A stretch of DNA of 64,000 nt from NCBI GenBank assembly GCA_019636375.1, contig JAHBXS010000003.1:310001-374000 (forward strand). The letters run 5' to 3'. The stretch is from Pirellulaceae bacterium. GTDB taxonomy: Bacteria; Planctomycetota; Planctomycetia; Pirellulales; Pirellulaceae. Each line of letters starts with the position of its first letter. Position 1 is the stretch's first letter. Under the pieces are notes generated by a model. It saw nothing but the letters and a program-made list of their open reading frames with translations. It was not told where the DNA came from and searched no databases. This document shows positions 52,101 to 60,352 of the stretch, piece after piece. Both the position numbers and the translations under genes were made by a program.

Positions 52101-53786
52101 TTCGCGACTCAATCCAAGGCAACTATTAACTTTAAAAACGGTCAGTCGATGGAAACCACTCTCAATTTCATCGAAGATCGGCAAGAGCCAATTTCTGGAG
52201 AAGAAGTAACGCAACCGAATCCGGTAGGGATCGGATTTGCAATCGATGTTGATGGCGTCGTCATTCGGTTCAGGACACCAAGTAATCTAACTGAGCTTTT
52301 GACATCCAACCCGGCCATGCTCCGTTGTTTGAGAGTTTCCAAGTTCCGAGACGCGTTGGCGGATGACTCGACTCTGGATGGTGTGGCAAATGTCTTTCAG
52401 CGGCACTGGCTTTCTCAAGTTTATCTTTCGGCATTGGCTACGATCGCCATTGACCGCGGTTCAACGATCGAGCAGGTTTGGCAGGACTCCAAAGCCAACC
52501 CAAGAATTCTTGACTTCCACGGAGTGCTCGGGGTCATCTTCCAAAGTATCGCCATTTCGTCACAGCAGGATGACGATCATCCAGAAGATGAGTTTTTGGA
52601 CGACGTTCAGCAAAAACTGCAAGTCGATCTCGCCCAATTGTTAGATGAGCCTCTTGTCCAAGACGCACTTCACCGCCATGCCCCAACCCTTTGGGAGTTA
52701 CCCGATACGAAGTGGAATCCTTGGCTGACTCGCAAGTTCAAAACGACGCTTGGGGCGGCGGTGCTCGACGCGATACAGCAAGTCTGCAGCGACCTGGATG
52801 CGGGCGACTTGCTACTCGACATTGAAGCGGGGCCAAGGCCATCGTATGCGATCCCAAACCCGACGAACTTAGAAGAAGTTTGGATTACGGAAAAAACCGT
52901 CGGGGGTGGCGGTATCGTCGAAGCATTCTTGATTCGCTACGGCGAAGATCCCAGACGCTTCTTTGATCTTGTTGAGAACGCACTTCGTCCGTCGGACTAC
53001 GAAATTGCCGATCAGCAACTCACTTTATTGCTTTACTGGATAGCTTCTCCAACTGAAGTCGATATCCGTGATCGCATCAGCGACTATCGAAACGCGACGA
53101 CCCTGAGTCATGAGGCTCACGCAGTCGCGTTTGAGTCACTCCGCAAAACCCTTTCAAAGCGAGGGCTATTCACTTGCCACGGAGTGGTTGCTGCCATCGC
53201 CAACCGTATTCTGCGTCCCGGAAGTTCTGATAGCACAGATGCTTTGCTTCACCGAATGGTGACGCGCTGGCGCGCACTTGAGGATAAATTACAGATCGAA
53301 ATTGACCCACGCATTCTGGCCTATCTAGAATCCGCCAACGATGCAATTGACGATGTTATTCTTGAACCTGAAGACAATGCGATCGAAGTAAATCGCCGCC
53401 AATGGCGCTTTAACACGCTTTTCAGTTTGCTCTGGCCGCGGGGTGGTGTTTCGCGGAGTGCGAGACTGGCGGCCTATAACCCATTCAATACGCTTCCAGA
53501 AACGGAGCACGATCTCGTTCGGCTTTTCCTAAGCGGCGAACCTCAGCGGGTCTCAGTGGACGAGGCAGAATGGCGACGCATTGCTGGCGAGTATCTGGTT
53601 CAAGATAGTGAAGTCATACTCGTCGCGCGACCTGATCAACTTCCTGAACTTCGAAATGCACTTATGGATATCATGACCAACCCGATTGACTCAGGATTTT
53701 TATTGTTGCATCCCAAAGTGAATCGTGTTGATCGCTTCGCGGAGTCTGTCGAAATCCGCTTGACTCTGCCAGAGGGTATGCAATGA
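49116..53786 (+). CDS. dpdJ: DpdJ: giant DEAD/DEAH-box helicase of the Dpd system
   Basis: 1556 aa from the ATG at 49116, preceded by AAGGAG at 7 nt. The frame extends back to 49047 inside dpdI, but that start has no ribosome-binding site. An N-terminal helical region leads to an SF2 helicase: motif I AGTGSGKT (about 196-203), a Cys-rich insertion (CPYLSCLNGDC, CRRCNC near 305-350), motif II DEVH (about 390), SATLADA as motif III, and motif VI FLQRKGRAGRR (about 632). The C-terminal 850 residues have no motif I recognise. Such helicases resemble DISARM DrmA/DrmB. Its stop overlaps dpdK. Confidence 0.85.
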   Translation: MKVDDHRLEFLNFLERTESKLLAWGLVDGSFSSDEIADYCEQYLVKHNLWSTYEDGDVFQEAMEEAGLLFEANDGMHSRYRTRMGETVRLLARLRQLFPKHLQGGNRRWQIAKPLVGDFRFMLRARSVPEREIEASDVLSRIAAIGPLSSLQKDALHAILSLSNGESMRLAVFQSRATENILRQVQLGRKSGTIVCAGTGSGKTLSFYLPAFLSIVESIDSNDWTRCLAIYPRNELLKDQLAEAYSQARKLDSLLKASGKRKLTIATLFGATPESERDFGYDPPPRGWTVTNGGHICPYLSCLNGDCTGEMVWRTADRESKLQRLYCRRCNCRIEHDELILTRERLKSTPADILFTTTEMLNQRMGDSEICHVFGIGTPRSKKPRMVLLDEVHTYSGVPGAQTAMLLRRWKHLASVSPHFVGLSATLADARTFFASLIGEQDSRVEEISPHSTELRRVGMEYLIALRGDPASQSSLLSTSIQTAMLMRRTLDATNNNTAIDSQVYGSKEFVFTDDLDVTNRMFYNLRDAEGQNSWGFPDLNKHPGGSLANLRNSQLPEGRLRNRFGQSWAMCEWLGHRLQGTPVVVDRTSSQDSGVATNADIIVATASLEVGFNDPEVNVVLQHKAPRDPAQFLQRKGRAGRRIEMRPWTIVTLSDYGRDRLAWESFDLLFDPELPPRELPVRNRYVLRMQVVFAFFDWIATQLRTQAGLPSGSVYRDFSGPAEKVLGNQTKINNMKTRQQTAARIIEGLLLRDEQYHELVGYLTKALQQSEDVIEALLWHPPRALMNAALPMLLRRLQSNWRRAGSDSQSFDNFISNNPLPEFVPGNLFGDLNLPEVSLRSPAQQANSEERIDVLPILQAMREFAPGRVSRRFGVMNAFARHWVQPGDLTIGVEQTLELRNVVSRYDELGYFELHNENGEVVPIRCVRPREIQLVVPPIRVMDSTNASLTWNTQVNPQVPGTPVDLPSPSRWDGLVHGIEFFSHNLNNPLEVRRFATQSKATINFKNGQSMETTLNFIEDRQEPISGEEVTQPNPVGIGFAIDVDGVVIRFRTPSNLTELLTSNPAMLRCLRVSKFRDALADDSTLDGVANVFQRHWLSQVYLSALATIAIDRGSTIEQVWQDSKANPRILDFHGVLGVIFQSIAISSQQDDDHPEDEFLDDVQQKLQVDLAQLLDEPLVQDALHRHAPTLWELPDTKWNPWLTRKFKTTLGAAVLDAIQQVCSDLDAGDLLLDIEAGPRPSYAIPNPTNLEEVWITEKTVGGGGIVEAFLIRYGEDPRRFFDLVENALRPSDYEIADQQLTLLLYWIASPTEVDIRDRISDYRNATTLSHEAHAVAFESLRKTLSKRGLFTCHGVVAAIANRILRPGSSDSTDALLHRMVTRWRALEDKLQIEIDPRILAYLESANDAIDDVILEPEDNAIEVNRRQWRFNTLFSLLWPRGGVSRSARLAAYNPFNTLPETEHDLVRLFLSGEPQRVSVDEAEWRRIAGEYLVQDSEVILVARPDQLPELRNALMDIMTNPIDSGFLLLHPKVNRVDRFAESVEIRLTLPEGMQ

Positions 53787-54325
53787 ACAATAGGTCAAAC
53801 GAGCAAAGAAATACCTTTACGACTCAAGCAACCAGTCGAGCCGAAATTCGTGAAATGCTGGAAGGCATATTTGTGGCTGAGTTACTTGTGCCCAGTGATT
53901 CTCTCTGGCTTGTTTCCCCCTGGATTACCGACATCGACATCTTGGATAATCGTGCTGGTCAGTTTTCATCTATCGTGCCCACATGGGGTTTAAGGCGCAT
54001 TCGATTGAGCGAAGTCTTTGCAAAGATTATGGAGCGATCGCACGTTCACATCGTTGCACGCCCCGACTCGCACAACGATTCATTCCTGCAAAAGATGCGT
54101 GACCTAAGCAGGGCCTCTGACTCACCTAGCAATTTACAAGTCGTTATTCGCGACACCCTTCATCTCAAGGGGTTGCTAGGACAGGATTACTATCTCAAAG
54201 GTTCGATGAATCTGACGTACAATGGAGTAGAAATAAATCACGAAGGGGTCTCTCTTGACCGCTCGCCCGTCACTATTTCTGAAGCGAGAATTCACTTCCA
54301 AGAAAACTACGGGGGCAGCCAATGA
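53783..54325 (+). CDS. dpdK: DpdK: phospholipase-D-family putative nuclease
   Basis: 180 aa, ATG overlapping the dpdJ stop. One PLD (HKD-like) motif: H127-x-K129 followed by GQDYYLKGSMN, with G140-S141-M142-N143. The H, K and GSxN positions are kept. Where the canonical motif has Asp four residues after Lys there is Gln, with an Asp immediately after. PLD nucleases act as dimers, and a single motif per chain is usual for small members. It is the best candidate for the DNA-cleaving subunit of the Dpd restriction arm, in agreement with reports that dpdK is required. Confidence 0.82.
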   Translation: MNNRSNEQRNTFTTQATSRAEIREMLEGIFVAELLVPSDSLWLVSPWITDIDILDNRAGQFSSIVPTWGLRRIRLSEVFAKIMERSHVHIVARPDSHNDSFLQKMRDLSRASDSPSNLQVVIRDTLHLKGLLGQDYYLKGSMNLTYNGVEINHEGVSLDRSPVTISEARIHFQENYGGSQ

Positions 54326-56592
54326 GGCAATCCGATTCGCAGCAATTCTTGGAAACATTTTTCGGCAACGGTAATGCCATACAGTGGTCGCAGTATGCCA
54401 CAAGTTCGCCAACTGATGCCATTCGCGTCTCGCTGGAACCCTGGATCGTTAGATTTCAGCGACAACATAGCCCGTATTGTTTGCCTCGCGTTGACGCCAC
54501 ATCGAAGCAGACATCGTGGTACGTACTATGTACCGATGCGCGTCAAGCTCGCTCGATCAGAGAAACTCTACAATCGTTTATAGGCCCAACATACACCAAA
54601 TTTAACGGCGAGTTTGCGACGCTGTCGCTGAGTGATCCCATCGAGCAACTTTGCCAACTAGTATTCGGACAGCTTGTTTTTCGTCTTCCTGTTTTGGATT
54701 TCAAAGATCGGGCAAAAGTCAACTCGCTACTAAGCACGATGATGGAATTCCGCGACCGGGATAGTTCGCGGTCGCTTACGGAGGTAAAGCCAATCGGTCG
54801 ACTTCTACGTGATCTCGAAATGGCGATCATCGCTGGAAGCGAAGACTCTGCCCATCAGATTTACTCTGAAATCCGAAGTCGTGGGCGACTTAGCGCAACA
54901 AACCTTGCATTTTTGCAAGTCCACATCCTGGCTGCGTTCAATCATTGGGGTGAGATCTTACTTATGCCCAATTTAAGCGACCTTTTGCAAGTCCGCCGAC
55001 CCAAGCGAATATCAGAGAATCTCGCTGCAGCGGTGTATCACCATAGCTTTTTCAAACACGAAGAAGCAAATGAGTCCTTGGCGGCGATCGAAGCCTTCCG
55101 TAACCAAGGCGGTCGATACCAGACTCTCGTCCGATCAACCGAGAGGTTTCAATCCGCTGCAGCGATCAAATTTGCGTTCATTGCCGCTGTCGCTGCCGAT
55201 CCGCCTAATCGACCGCTTGCAGAGCAATTGCTCTCGGAAAAAGTTGTCGATTCGGATCGACCTTGGTGTGAATCACTGGTTTCACACTTAGACGATACAA
55301 CACCAACCGCAATAGTTGCCGAAGCAGTAAGTTCCTATGATCTAGCGGAGATTCGATATACTGAAGGCAACTTTGATGAATCGTTTGCTCTTTACTTGAC
55401 GCAATCTCCAACTCATCGCTCTGTTTGCCGCGTTTTGGAATTGGCGGTTGAGATCGATAGCACTAACGCCGCCTGCAAAGCGATCGAGTATCTCGAATCT
55501 GCCGACGACGATATTCGCGGGAAAGTGCTCGGACGTCGAGTGTGTAACGGCCAGATCGAGACGCTCACCAGCCTGCTTGGTCAATCCGAGAACGGTGCAC
55601 CTAAACCTATTTCTTCGCTCGTGGAATGGTTTGAATGCCTTGACGGTGTTACCGGCTCAGCCAATCTATTGGAAGTCTTGGATTACGGTATCGCTGGCTG
55701 GTCGACCGCCACCGATTTCAGCGCCTCCGATATTGCCGATCGCCTCCAACAGTCACGCACCGGGAACGCCGCCGAAACGATTCGCAACACAGTGCCATTG
55801 TTCGTTCGCACCTTTCTGCCCGATCGAGAAGCGAAACGCGACAACAAACCGATTTATAACGCGTTGATTGAACTGTTGATCTACGACGAATCCATTGGCG
55901 GCGACGACCTAACAGCTGTCGAGCAACTCGTCGAAGCCATCCTGACCTCAGCGCCCAGTCACGACTCGGGCAACAATGACTTCACTTTCGCTGCCGACAT
56001 TACGAAACACCTTTGGGAAACAGTTGCGGCTCCACGGTACCTCGACTGGGCACTGTCAATGCTGGATCTGCTAATCGACACTGGAACGCAGAAGCATACC
56101 AACCTCGCGCCGATGATGGTCGCCATCATCGAGTCCATTCGCCCCTGGGCTCGACGCGTCACCGCCGACCAGTGGTCGCTGTTCTGTCTTCTTGCGAGCG
56201 ACCTCGGCCTATCCAAGTTGCTCGAAGGCATCCGACCAGAACCCGAAGCCGATGCCCCAGCGGACACGACGACATATCGTCAAGCTCTAAAAGGCAAAAG
56301 TATTGCGGTGTACTCGCTTACCGAGCGCATTGCCCGCCGCTTCGGCCAGCTTGCCGAACAAGCCTTCGAGGGAATCAAAATTCATTACGTACACGACAAA
56401 TCCCTCACCGACCGCATGAAAAGTCTCGCCCAATCTTCCGACATCTTCATTATCAACACCTGGGATGCTAAGCACGCAGCCACCAACGGAATCAAACAGA
56501 ACCGGCCCTCGAGCCTTGTCACCGTACAACCGTCTGGAAAGTCTGCTCTCAGTTTACTTGAGAGCTTGATGCAGCAAGTTCAAGGCTTTTAA
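54322..56592 (+). CDS. dpdD: DpdD: Dpd restriction-system protein with a DUF2325-like C-terminus
   Basis: 756 aa, ATG overlapping the dpdK stop; last gene of the plus-strand operon. The first 650 residues are mostly helical, with TPR-like character (RLSATNLAFLQVHILAAFNHW). The last 90 residues contain KIHYVHDKSLTDRMKSLAQSSDIFIINTWDAKHAATNG and VTVQPSGKSALSLLESL. This resembles the alpha/beta DUF2325 pattern with a small ligand-binding or Asp/His site. DpdD is needed for the restriction-like effect in Salmonella and has no known activity. Its stop lies 12 bp from the convergent gene at 56605. Confidence 0.75.
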   Translation: MRQSDSQQFLETFFGNGNAIQWSQYATSSPTDAIRVSLEPWIVRFQRQHSPYCLPRVDATSKQTSWYVLCTDARQARSIRETLQSFIGPTYTKFNGEFATLSLSDPIEQLCQLVFGQLVFRLPVLDFKDRAKVNSLLSTMMEFRDRDSSRSLTEVKPIGRLLRDLEMAIIAGSEDSAHQIYSEIRSRGRLSATNLAFLQVHILAAFNHWGEILLMPNLSDLLQVRRPKRISENLAAAVYHHSFFKHEEANESLAAIEAFRNQGGRYQTLVRSTERFQSAAAIKFAFIAAVAADPPNRPLAEQLLSEKVVDSDRPWCESLVSHLDDTTPTAIVAEAVSSYDLAEIRYTEGNFDESFALYLTQSPTHRSVCRVLELAVEIDSTNAACKAIEYLESADDDIRGKVLGRRVCNGQIETLTSLLGQSENGAPKPISSLVEWFECLDGVTGSANLLEVLDYGIAGWSTATDFSASDIADRLQQSRTGNAAETIRNTVPLFVRTFLPDREAKRDNKPIYNALIELLIYDESIGGDDLTAVEQLVEAILTSAPSHDSGNNDFTFAADITKHLWETVAAPRYLDWALSMLDLLIDTGTQKHTNLAPMMVAIIESIRPWARRVTADQWSLFCLLASDLGLSKLLEGIRPEPEADAPADTTTYRQALKGKSIAVYSLTERIARRFGQLAEQAFEGIKIHYVHDKSLTDRMKSLAQSSDIFIINTWDAKHAATNGIKQNRPSSLVTVQPSGKSALSLLESLMQQVQGF

Positions 56593-56604
56593 TAAGGCAA
56601 TTTG

Positions 56605-56880
56605 TCAAAGTTGCTTTGAATCGGCACACGGATGCTGGGCCGGACCTTTGGAGGGATCTGAAAGCGCCTGTCGAATAGATGCTGCCAATTCTGGATTTTC
56701 CTTTTCGACACTTGTGGCATAAGCTTCCATAGCGGCAACCGCATGCGGATCTGCGCCTGAATAGTCTAGTACGAAGTAGCGCGCCTGAGCACGAGTCGGT
56801 TGCCCGTCAAGCCTTACCACCGCGAACCGCTCTGTGAAGGCGCCTTTGGCGTAACGGGACTGCAGTTGAGTTGATTCCAT
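56605..56880 (-). CDS. Small protein of unknown function at the end of the Dpd modification operon
   Basis: 91 aa from the ATG at 56880, which has AAAGGA 8 nt upstream. The frame extends to an ATG at 56958 that overlaps the upstream stop (ATGA), so a 117-aa form coupled to the previous gene is possible. It contains GAFTERFAVVRLDGQPTRAQARYFVLDYSGADPHAVAAMEAYATSVEKENP, which looks like a small soluble alpha/beta protein. No family recognised. Its linkage to dpdA and dpdB1 suggests an accessory role in the Dpd system. Confidence 0.6.
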   Translation of the reverse strand: MESTQLQSRYAKGAFTERFAVVRLDGQPTRAQARYFVLDYSGADPHAVAAMEAYATSVEKENPELAASIRQALSDPSKGPAQHPCADSKQL

Positions 56881-56954
56881 GATAGTTTTCCTTTCGTGGG
56901 AATTGGACCTTTTGGTTGACATATAGTACGAGTTTGTTTGGACACCTTTGGTCA

Positions 56955-57857
56955 TCATTTTTCATAAACAGCCAAAACTTTCATGTCCGGCTCTGTCCGC
57001 AACGTACCAACTAGTCGTAATCCGTGCGTATACGCTCGCCTTATCAAATTATAAGCGAAAGTGATTTTGGGGTAACGTCCCCTTGGCGAGAATTGAAGGT
57101 GTAGCGTCTCACCAGTCTCTCCTACTAGGACTCTGAAGTCGATCACCTGAATATTGCCTGCTTTCTCCTCCACAGCCTGTAACGCTGCTTGAACTTCGAA
57201 AGTTTCGCCAATTTGTTGCCAATATTTTAGTTTCTCGTCTTTGCTAGCATCGCTGCCGTAACGCTTGACGCAAGGAGCAACTCTCTCGAATAGCCGCGTT
57301 GATATTGAATCGCTGCCGTACTCAGCATAGGTGGGGATTAGTTTTGTTTGAGGTGGGATATCGAGTAGCACGAAACCTCTAGGTAGATCTTTAATCCAAT
57401 CATTAGTAGCCTTACTAGTAAGCTCACTGAGTTCTAGCGTCAGCAGACGGCTGTGTTGATAAAGGTGGTAATGTAGCGCTAACTGCTCAAGTTGGCGCTG
57501 AGGCGTTGTTATCGGATGCCACTCCGTGTTCGTATTGTTCTTCGAGTTGTAACTCCCTTCTCCGCTTAGGGTTCCAGATCCTTTCAAACTCAACTTTGGT
57601 AACCAAGCCGCAAGTATCTCGACGAGCTTGCCAGAGTCTACTGCACCCTCAAGTCCAATTTCGGAGACGAGTTTTCCGGCAATCTCGCAATCGGTTCCTG
57701 TCGTTGTAACACCTTGTCTCATGTAGGGTCGGACTGTCGCATCATAGAATGCTTCAATCTCTTCCGCGTCAATGTAGGCTGGTGAATCGGCTAACCAGAG
57801 AAATTGCTCGGGTATGCCAAGGTCAGAAACGGTCTTTTTGTTCACGTTTTGGCTCAT
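56955..57857 (-). CDS. Unrecognised protein in the Dpd modification operon
   Basis: 300 aa from the ATG at 57857, which has GGAGGAG 4 nt upstream; the frame is open to 57896. The N-terminal part contains PAYIDAEEIEAFYDATVRP and GVTTTGTDCEIAGKLVSEIG. A Gly/Ser/Asn-rich loop near 100-120 follows, then a helical stretch and a basic C-terminus (FSPRGRYPKITFAYNLIRRAYTHGLRLVGTL). The layout loosely recalls DUF6414-type proteins from other defence loci, but I would not assign it. It sits between dpdB1 and the small protein, so a modification or toxin-regulation role is possible. Confidence 0.6.
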   Translation of the reverse strand: MSQNVNKKTVSDLGIPEQFLWLADSPAYIDAEEIEAFYDATVRPYMRQGVTTTGTDCEIAGKLVSEIGLEGAVDSGKLVEILAAWLPKLSLKGSGTLSGEGSYNSKNNTNTEWHPITTPQRQLEQLALHYHLYQHSRLLTLELSELTSKATNDWIKDLPRGFVLLDIPPQTKLIPTYAEYGSDSISTRLFERVAPCVKRYGSDASKDEKLKYWQQIGETFEVQAALQAVEEKAGNIQVIDFRVLVGETGETLHLQFSPRGRYPKITFAYNLIRRAYTHGLRLVGTLRTEPDMKVLAVYEK

Positions 57858-57938
57858 AAATCTCCTCCAAAATCTACTAATCCAAGAATGTTTCATCTAG
57901 GCAACACTTTCTTCGCAGATTCTCAACGAACAAGTTTC

Positions 57939-59069
57939 CTAATGAATACTCTTATACTTCATCAACAAGTAACTTGAAAGCATTTGAATGTGGCGTGGTA
58001 CGTTCTGCAACTCGTTCCATTTGAGGGACTCGCCATTGCCGAAGTCCCAGTAGCCCTCGGTCCAGCGACAATCTTTGCGTAAGGGCTCGAGTTCTTGTTG
58101 GAAGAACTTAGACGTTAACTTGCGTTGCTTACGATGACGATCGGCGATCGTGTCCATAAGGAACCCCATAGAAATCACACCGGCACCGTGCATAAGTCGC
58201 GAAAGACGCGGGAGTTTACCCCAGGCATCGGGGAATGTGCGCTTGACTCCGTCCCAGAACTCCTTGAGCACTTCTAATTGATCGTCAATGTCTTCGAAGT
58301 TGTAGAGCACACCATCGGTCAAGCTATTCTCTAGCATCTTAAGAATCGAGTTGTCGGCGATTACCCCTATTCCGTTTGTAGGCGTTCGGATCATTCCTTC
58401 AAGCGGTGAGCCTTGATCGTAATTAAGACGTTCCGCAATCAGCGATGGTAGGCGTCGTCGAGCTAGCGCAAGAGGAAGCTTCCCCTCGGTAGATGGAAGC
58501 AGTTCATAGATTAGCCCCTTTGGCAGCGGTTTGGTTGCGTTGACAAGAATGAACTGCTGTCGCTGCTCCTCGTAGCCATCTGCAACAAATCCGACGACGC
58601 AAACAGGAAACGAGTCAATGTGTGCGTCACGTAGGGCAGCCGACCGTTGCTGACCATCGACGATCCAGCCTGGTTTGTCAGAATCCGGACAGTCTGGATT
58701 GACAGGAATCACAAGTGTTCCCATGCGACTAATTCCCGGCTTGCTACCTGCTGCAGGTCGGAACTGTACGGTTGGATTAAATGCTACAACGATGGCGTTG
58801 GGCAACAGTGGATTCTCGGATTCGAGATAGTCCTTGATCTGGGTAATATGCGATACGACTTCAGGACGTTGATAGCCACTCAAGCCCTCACCGTCGTGAC
58901 GGCTGACGCGCGAGACGGTACAGAAGTCATGTAGTTTCTTGCCATCAACGGCAAAGCTGTAGAGTCGTCGATTCTTTCCCTGGCGAATCTCGAGCGCTGG
59001 CAACTCAAGAGTTATTATTCTCGATCTTCGCTTAACCGGCTTATTACTAGACATCGTGCTGCCTGTCAT
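57939..59069 (-). CDS. dpdB: DpdB paralogue 1 (DGQHR-domain protein)
   Basis: 376 aa; the ATG at 59069 has AGGA upstream and lies 12 bp after the dpdA stop. The signature WIVDGQQRSAAL (D138-R142) places it in the DGQHR/ParB-DndB superfamily. NATKPLPKGLIYELLP, DNSILKMLENSL, SRLMHGAGVISMGFLMD and NVPRHIQMLSSYL are shared with the second copy at 60353-61501. DpdB is reported with DpdA to be needed for inserting preQ0 in Salmonella DNA and has ATPase-type activity. Why two copies exist here is not known. Confidence 0.87.
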   Translation of the reverse strand: MTGSTMSSNKPVKRRSRIITLELPALEIRQGKNRRLYSFAVDGKKLHDFCTVSRVSRHDGEGLSGYQRPEVVSHITQIKDYLESENPLLPNAIVVAFNPTVQFRPAAGSKPGISRMGTLVIPVNPDCPDSDKPGWIVDGQQRSAALRDAHIDSFPVCVVGFVADGYEEQRQQFILVNATKPLPKGLIYELLPSTEGKLPLALARRRLPSLIAERLNYDQGSPLEGMIRTPTNGIGVIADNSILKMLENSLTDGVLYNFEDIDDQLEVLKEFWDGVKRTFPDAWGKLPRLSRLMHGAGVISMGFLMDTIADRHRKQRKLTSKFFQQELEPLRKDCRWTEGYWDFGNGESLKWNELQNVPRHIQMLSSYLLMKYKSIH

Positions 59070-59081
59070 TTCTTAATTCCT

Positions 59082-60350
59082 TTACGCCGTAGTTGGAACC
59101 TTGCGCCGATTCGCCACCTTCAATCGCTCATAGGTTACATGTACGTTGTGAAAGCCTCGTCGTCGATTGCGTTCTGCTCCCCGGAATATTATGACGTTAA
59201 TTCCAAGTGACTTACAGACCTCGCAATTGCATTGCTTCCAAGGCTGGTCTTTTAGAACGTCTTCGTATTCGATCGCGTAGTTGCGAAGGTTCCCGAACAG
59301 CGACTGGTAGTCAATGAGCAATTGAATCAGTTCTTTGCGGTGATGCGGTTTCTTGTCATAAGCTCGGAGAGCATTTAAACATTCTTTTTCCAGGCGAAAT
59401 GCTTCGCCTTGCTTCACTTGGCCCGACAGAATTCTATTTTTGAGTTGAATGTTAACATCTACCTGAGGGACGCGAATTGCTGTGTAGCTCTTTTCGTTTC
59501 CAAACTCATCTTTAATGCGACTGTAATAGTTGCCTTTGTCTTCCTTAAACGCTTGCCGCAAGGGCGATGTACTATCGAAACTTACCACGCCCATCGACTT
59601 GAATTCCGGAATGTGTGTGAGGCGTGTAACCCCGAAAAGATGGAGTCGAGTATCAGATCGTAACCTTGGATAACAAGCGGTTAAGACGGCGACAATCTCT
59701 GATGTCTTCAATGGAACCATCCCGCCAAGTGCGATGTATCTGTAACCCATTTTTTGGAGCGCACTCAACGACTTCGCGTAAGATTTTGGACTCCAACCCT
59801 GTGCGACTCCAAGAGGTTCAAAAGTTGTCCGTTCTTTTTTGCAGTGCTGCTTGAAGTCGCGTGCCAATTCGATTGTTATCTCTTGACGTTTAAGGCACTT
59901 GTCTGGGACCTTTTCGATGCCTGGCAGGTTGTGATCCCAAGATGGGTTATAGTCTAGAATCACATGGTCGATTGAAGCACCGTAGTCAAAACCAGCGTCT
60001 TGATAGAAACGAGTTACTTCCTCTACGGTGACAGGAGGCAGCTCTTCCTTTACATAGGTGAATGCACCGCAATCCCCCATAACCTTCATCGACTCCGGAA
60101 CCCGGAGAAACTCCTTAACGCCGCTCACAGAAAAGCGGCGTTGTTGTCCGAGGGTGTAGCGACCTGTGGATTGTCCAGTTCCCTCGACTATGGCTTTGGA
60201 GACCAACATACCATCGTAGGGTGTTTTCTTAAATACTTCGTGCGCGTAGAGATCGTCTCGCTGCCGTACGCGAGTGTCGGATCTCTTTTCCATTATAAAG
60301 TCGAAACTTGGATCGACGAGGTCTTGGCTGTCTGGGAAAAAAAACTGCAT
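59082..60350 (-). CDS. dpdA: DpdA: DNA guanine transglycosylase (TGT homologue)
   Basis: 422 aa. It is a tRNA-guanine transglycosylase relative that exchanges guanine for preQ0 in DNA. Catalytic candidates: D93 in MGDCGAFTY (the TGT DSGxF-like motif) and D259 in SFDSTSP. The zinc site is intact: C374-x-C376-xx-C379 with H401 or H404. These match TGT ligands C302/C304/C307/H333 of the canonical enzyme. It lacks the PUA domain of archaeal TGT. It lies between the two dpdB copies: 2 bp after dpdB2 and 12 bp before dpdB1. Confidence 0.93.
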   Translation of the reverse strand: MQFFFPDSQDLVDPSFDFIMEKRSDTRVRQRDDLYAHEVFKKTPYDGMLVSKAIVEGTGQSTGRYTLGQQRRFSVSGVKEFLRVPESMKVMGDCGAFTYVKEELPPVTVEEVTRFYQDAGFDYGASIDHVILDYNPSWDHNLPGIEKVPDKCLKRQEITIELARDFKQHCKKERTTFEPLGVAQGWSPKSYAKSLSALQKMGYRYIALGGMVPLKTSEIVAVLTACYPRLRSDTRLHLFGVTRLTHIPEFKSMGVVSFDSTSPLRQAFKEDKGNYYSRIKDEFGNEKSYTAIRVPQVDVNIQLKNRILSGQVKQGEAFRLEKECLNALRAYDKKPHHRKELIQLLIDYQSLFGNLRNYAIEYEDVLKDQPWKQCNCEVCKSLGINVIIFRGAERNRRRGFHNVHVTYERLKVANRRKVPTTA

Positions 60351-60352
60351 AT

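Noticed and set aside
38406..56592. DISARM-like system (helicase plus PLD plus large helicase)
   Set aside because: DISARM also has helicase and PLD genes, but the TGT-like DpdA, the DGQHR DpdB proteins and queD/queE make the Dpd system the better reading.
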